Shown piece by piece: positions 6,519 through 7,581 of a stretch of DNA of 7,581 nucleotides. A model generated the notes under the pieces. That model was given only the letters and a program-made list of their open reading frames with translations, had not been told where the DNA came from and made no database searches. Origin of the DNA: SYIM01 sp044356835 (GTDB taxonomy: Bacteria > Pseudomonadota > Gammaproteobacteria > Burkholderiales > Burkholderiaceae_E). The stretch is from positions 1-7,581 of the forward strand of contig JBIKVK010000158.1 in the NCBI GenBank assembly GCA_044356835.1, written 5' to 3'. The position numbers and the translations under genes are program-made. The stretch's first letter is position 1, and every line of letters begins with the position of its first letter.

Positions 6519-6567
6519 TAGGAGAATACATTGGGATCCAATCTCAACCGCCCGAAAACCATTTGAC

Positions 6568-6571
6568 GGAG
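6568..6571 (+). promoter_or_regulatory. Shine-Dalgarno GGAG deciding the reductase start
   Basis: GGAG ends 6 bases before ATG 6578. The frame is open back to 6341, but that upstream part runs opposite the GntR gene and has no family similarity; the protein proper starts MKAWML at 6578. Confidence 0.6.
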
Positions 6572-6577
6572 TTGCCC

Positions 6578-7543
6578 ATGAAAGCCTGGATGCTCGACCC
6601 CAGTGATCTGTCAGTCAGTCTCAGCGAGCTTGAACCGCCGCAGCCTGGTCCTGGACAGCTGCGGATCCGGGTGTTCAGTGCCGCCATGAATCGGGGTGAA
6701 TTGCTCCAAGGGTCCAAGCGCACCACTCAACCCAAGGTCGCTGGCATGGAGGCCGCGGGGGTGGTCGAGGCAGTGGGTCCGGACGTCACCCGATTTGCCC
6801 CCGGAGACAGGGTCACCGGCCGCGCGGCCGGCGGCTTTGCCGAGTACACGCTGATGGATCATCGTGATGCAATTCCGGTGCCGTCAACGACCGATTGGGA
6901 TGATGCAGCCGCCCTGCCGATTGCGGGCCTGGTCGCCTACGACATGCTGGTCCCCGAGGGCGAATTGTCCCGGGGTCAGACGCTTCTGGTCACCGGGATC
7001 GCATCGGGCGTGGGCGTCGCCTGTCTTCAGATGGCCAAGGCGCTGGGCGCTCGAGTGATCGGCACCTCGGGCTCGGCGGCCAAACTGGAACGCCTCAAAT
7101 CGGCCGGCTTGGACCTCGGAATCGCCACGCGCGGCTCCGACTTCGTTGACCAGGTCACAGCATTTACCGAAAACAGAGGCGTCGACCTCGCGGTCGATAC
7201 GGTGGGCGGAAGCCAATTCCCGGCGTGTCTGGCGAGCTTGGGCTATATGGGACGATTGGCAATCGTCGGTCATGTCGACGGCGTCATGAAGGCCGAGGTT
7301 GATCTCGGGGCGCTGCATCGCAAGCGTCTGCGCATCTTCGGGGTCAGCAACGCGATGAGGACCGCAGCCCAGCGAGAGGCGACGGTGGCAGGATTCATCC
7401 GGGACATCATGCCGCGTGTGGCCTCGGGTCAGATCAAACCTCTGATCGACCGGACGCTTCCGTTTGATGCAGTGCCTGAGGCCCATCGGGCGATGATGGC
7501 CGATGCGCACGTCGGCAAGATCATCATCAGGGTGGCCCGGTAA
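6578..7543 (+). CDS. Zinc-free MDR oxidoreductase, NAD(P)H:quinone oxidoreductase-like
   Basis: The protein has 321 residues, typical for zeta-crystallin/QOR-like medium-chain dehydrogenases/reductases. The N-terminal GroES-like domain carries AAMNRGELL (35-43), GMEAAGVVEAVG (56-67) and FAPGDRV (73-79). The Rossmann domain carries VTGIASGVGVACLQMAKALG (138-157) with the A-S-G-V-G nucleotide loop. The catalytic-zinc cysteine of alcohol dehydrogenases is absent (N38 in that region) and there is no structural zinc cysteine cluster, which indicates a reductase rather than an alcohol dehydrogenase. It probably reduces a quinone, enone or enoyl-type substrate with NADPH in the cytoplasm. It is transcribed divergently from the GntR operon across the palindrome at 6509-6518, so it is likely co-regulated with the receptor and MmgE/PrpD genes. 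The perfect hairpin just after its stop suggests it is transcribed alone. Substrate unknown. Confidence 0.92.
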   Translation: MKAWMLDPSDLSVSLSELEPPQPGPGQLRIRVFSAAMNRGELLQGSKRTTQPKVAGMEAAGVVEAVGPDVTRFAPGDRVTGRAAGGFAEYTLMDHRDAIPVPSTTDWDDAAALPIAGLVAYDMLVPEGELSRGQTLLVTGIASGVGVACLQMAKALGARVIGTSGSAAKLERLKSAGLDLGIATRGSDFVDQVTAFTENRGVDLAVDTVGGSQFPACLASLGYMGRLAIVGHVDGVMKAEVDLGALHRKRLRIFGVSNAMRTAAQREATVAGFIRDIMPRVASGQIKPLIDRTLPFDAVPEAHRAMMADAHVGKIIIRVAR

Positions 7544-7552
7544 CAAACAAAC

Positions 7553-7581
7553 CGGGCAGGGCCCCCCAGAGGCCCTGCCCG
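7553..7581 (+). terminator. Probable intrinsic terminator hairpin after the reductase, cut by the window edge
   Basis: CGGGCAGGGCC (7553-7563) pairs perfectly with GGCCCTGCCCG (7571-7581) around a 7-base loop, giving an 11-bp GC-rich stem 9 bases after the TAA stop. An A-containing run (AACAAACAAA) precedes it. The expected T tract would lie outside the window, so orientation and efficiency cannot be confirmed. It could also act in both directions. Confidence 0.75.

Noticed and set aside
6531..6541. Near-palindrome TTGGGATCCAA as a second operator
   Set aside because: Symmetry is broken by one extra base and it does not resemble the GTATAC operator; likely chance around a GGATCC site.
6531..6566. 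Eleven-codon TTG-started leader frame before the reductase, with GGAG 6 bases upstream
   Set aside because: TTG start, no amino-acid run or attenuator structure, and the region is better explained as divergent promoter/operator sequence.

Overview
The window is GC-rich, densely coding bacterial DNA. Its gene content (an orphan Bug/TctC-type periplasmic receptor, an MmgE/PrpD protein, a FadR-family GntR regulator, a class III CoA-transferase and a zinc-free MDR reductase) is typical of Burkholderiales in the Betaproteobacteria, for example Alcaligenaceae-like genomes. That assignment is an inference from gene families, not from a marker gene.

Layout: (1) 1-224, the 3' end of a CaiB/BaiF-type CoA-transferase. 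(2) 276-401, a TPP (thiamine pyrophosphate) riboswitch whose last helix ends at the base before a start codon. (3) 402-3178, a tight plus-strand operon under that riboswitch: an SSS-family Na+/solute symporter, a RutB-like cysteine hydrolase of the isochorismatase fold, and a pyroglutamyl-peptidase-fold (C15) enzyme with its full catalytic triad. The last two genes overlap by ATGA. (4) 3179-3387, a short convergent intergenic stretch with small hairpins only. (5) 6480-3388 on the minus strand, a GntR/FCD regulator overlapping a Bug receptor gene by ATGA, followed by an MmgE/PrpD gene. (6) 6481-6577, a divergent control region with a perfect GTATAC-centred palindrome. (7) 6578-7543 on the plus strand, an NAD(P)H:quinone-oxidoreductase-like MDR protein, followed by a perfect 11-bp hairpin at the window edge.

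Two units stand out. The riboswitch operon is most simply read as uptake of a thiamine-related compound by the symporter, then trimming by two amidase-type enzymes; no thiamine biosynthetic gene is in the window. The cysteine hydrolase plus C15 peptidase pair under TPP control is the best candidate here for an undescribed salvage route. The second unit looks like a substrate-inducible carboxylate uptake and catabolism module controlled by its own GntR protein.

Every larger open frame not listed (notably plus-strand frames opposite the MmgE and Bug genes) was judged a high-GC shadow.
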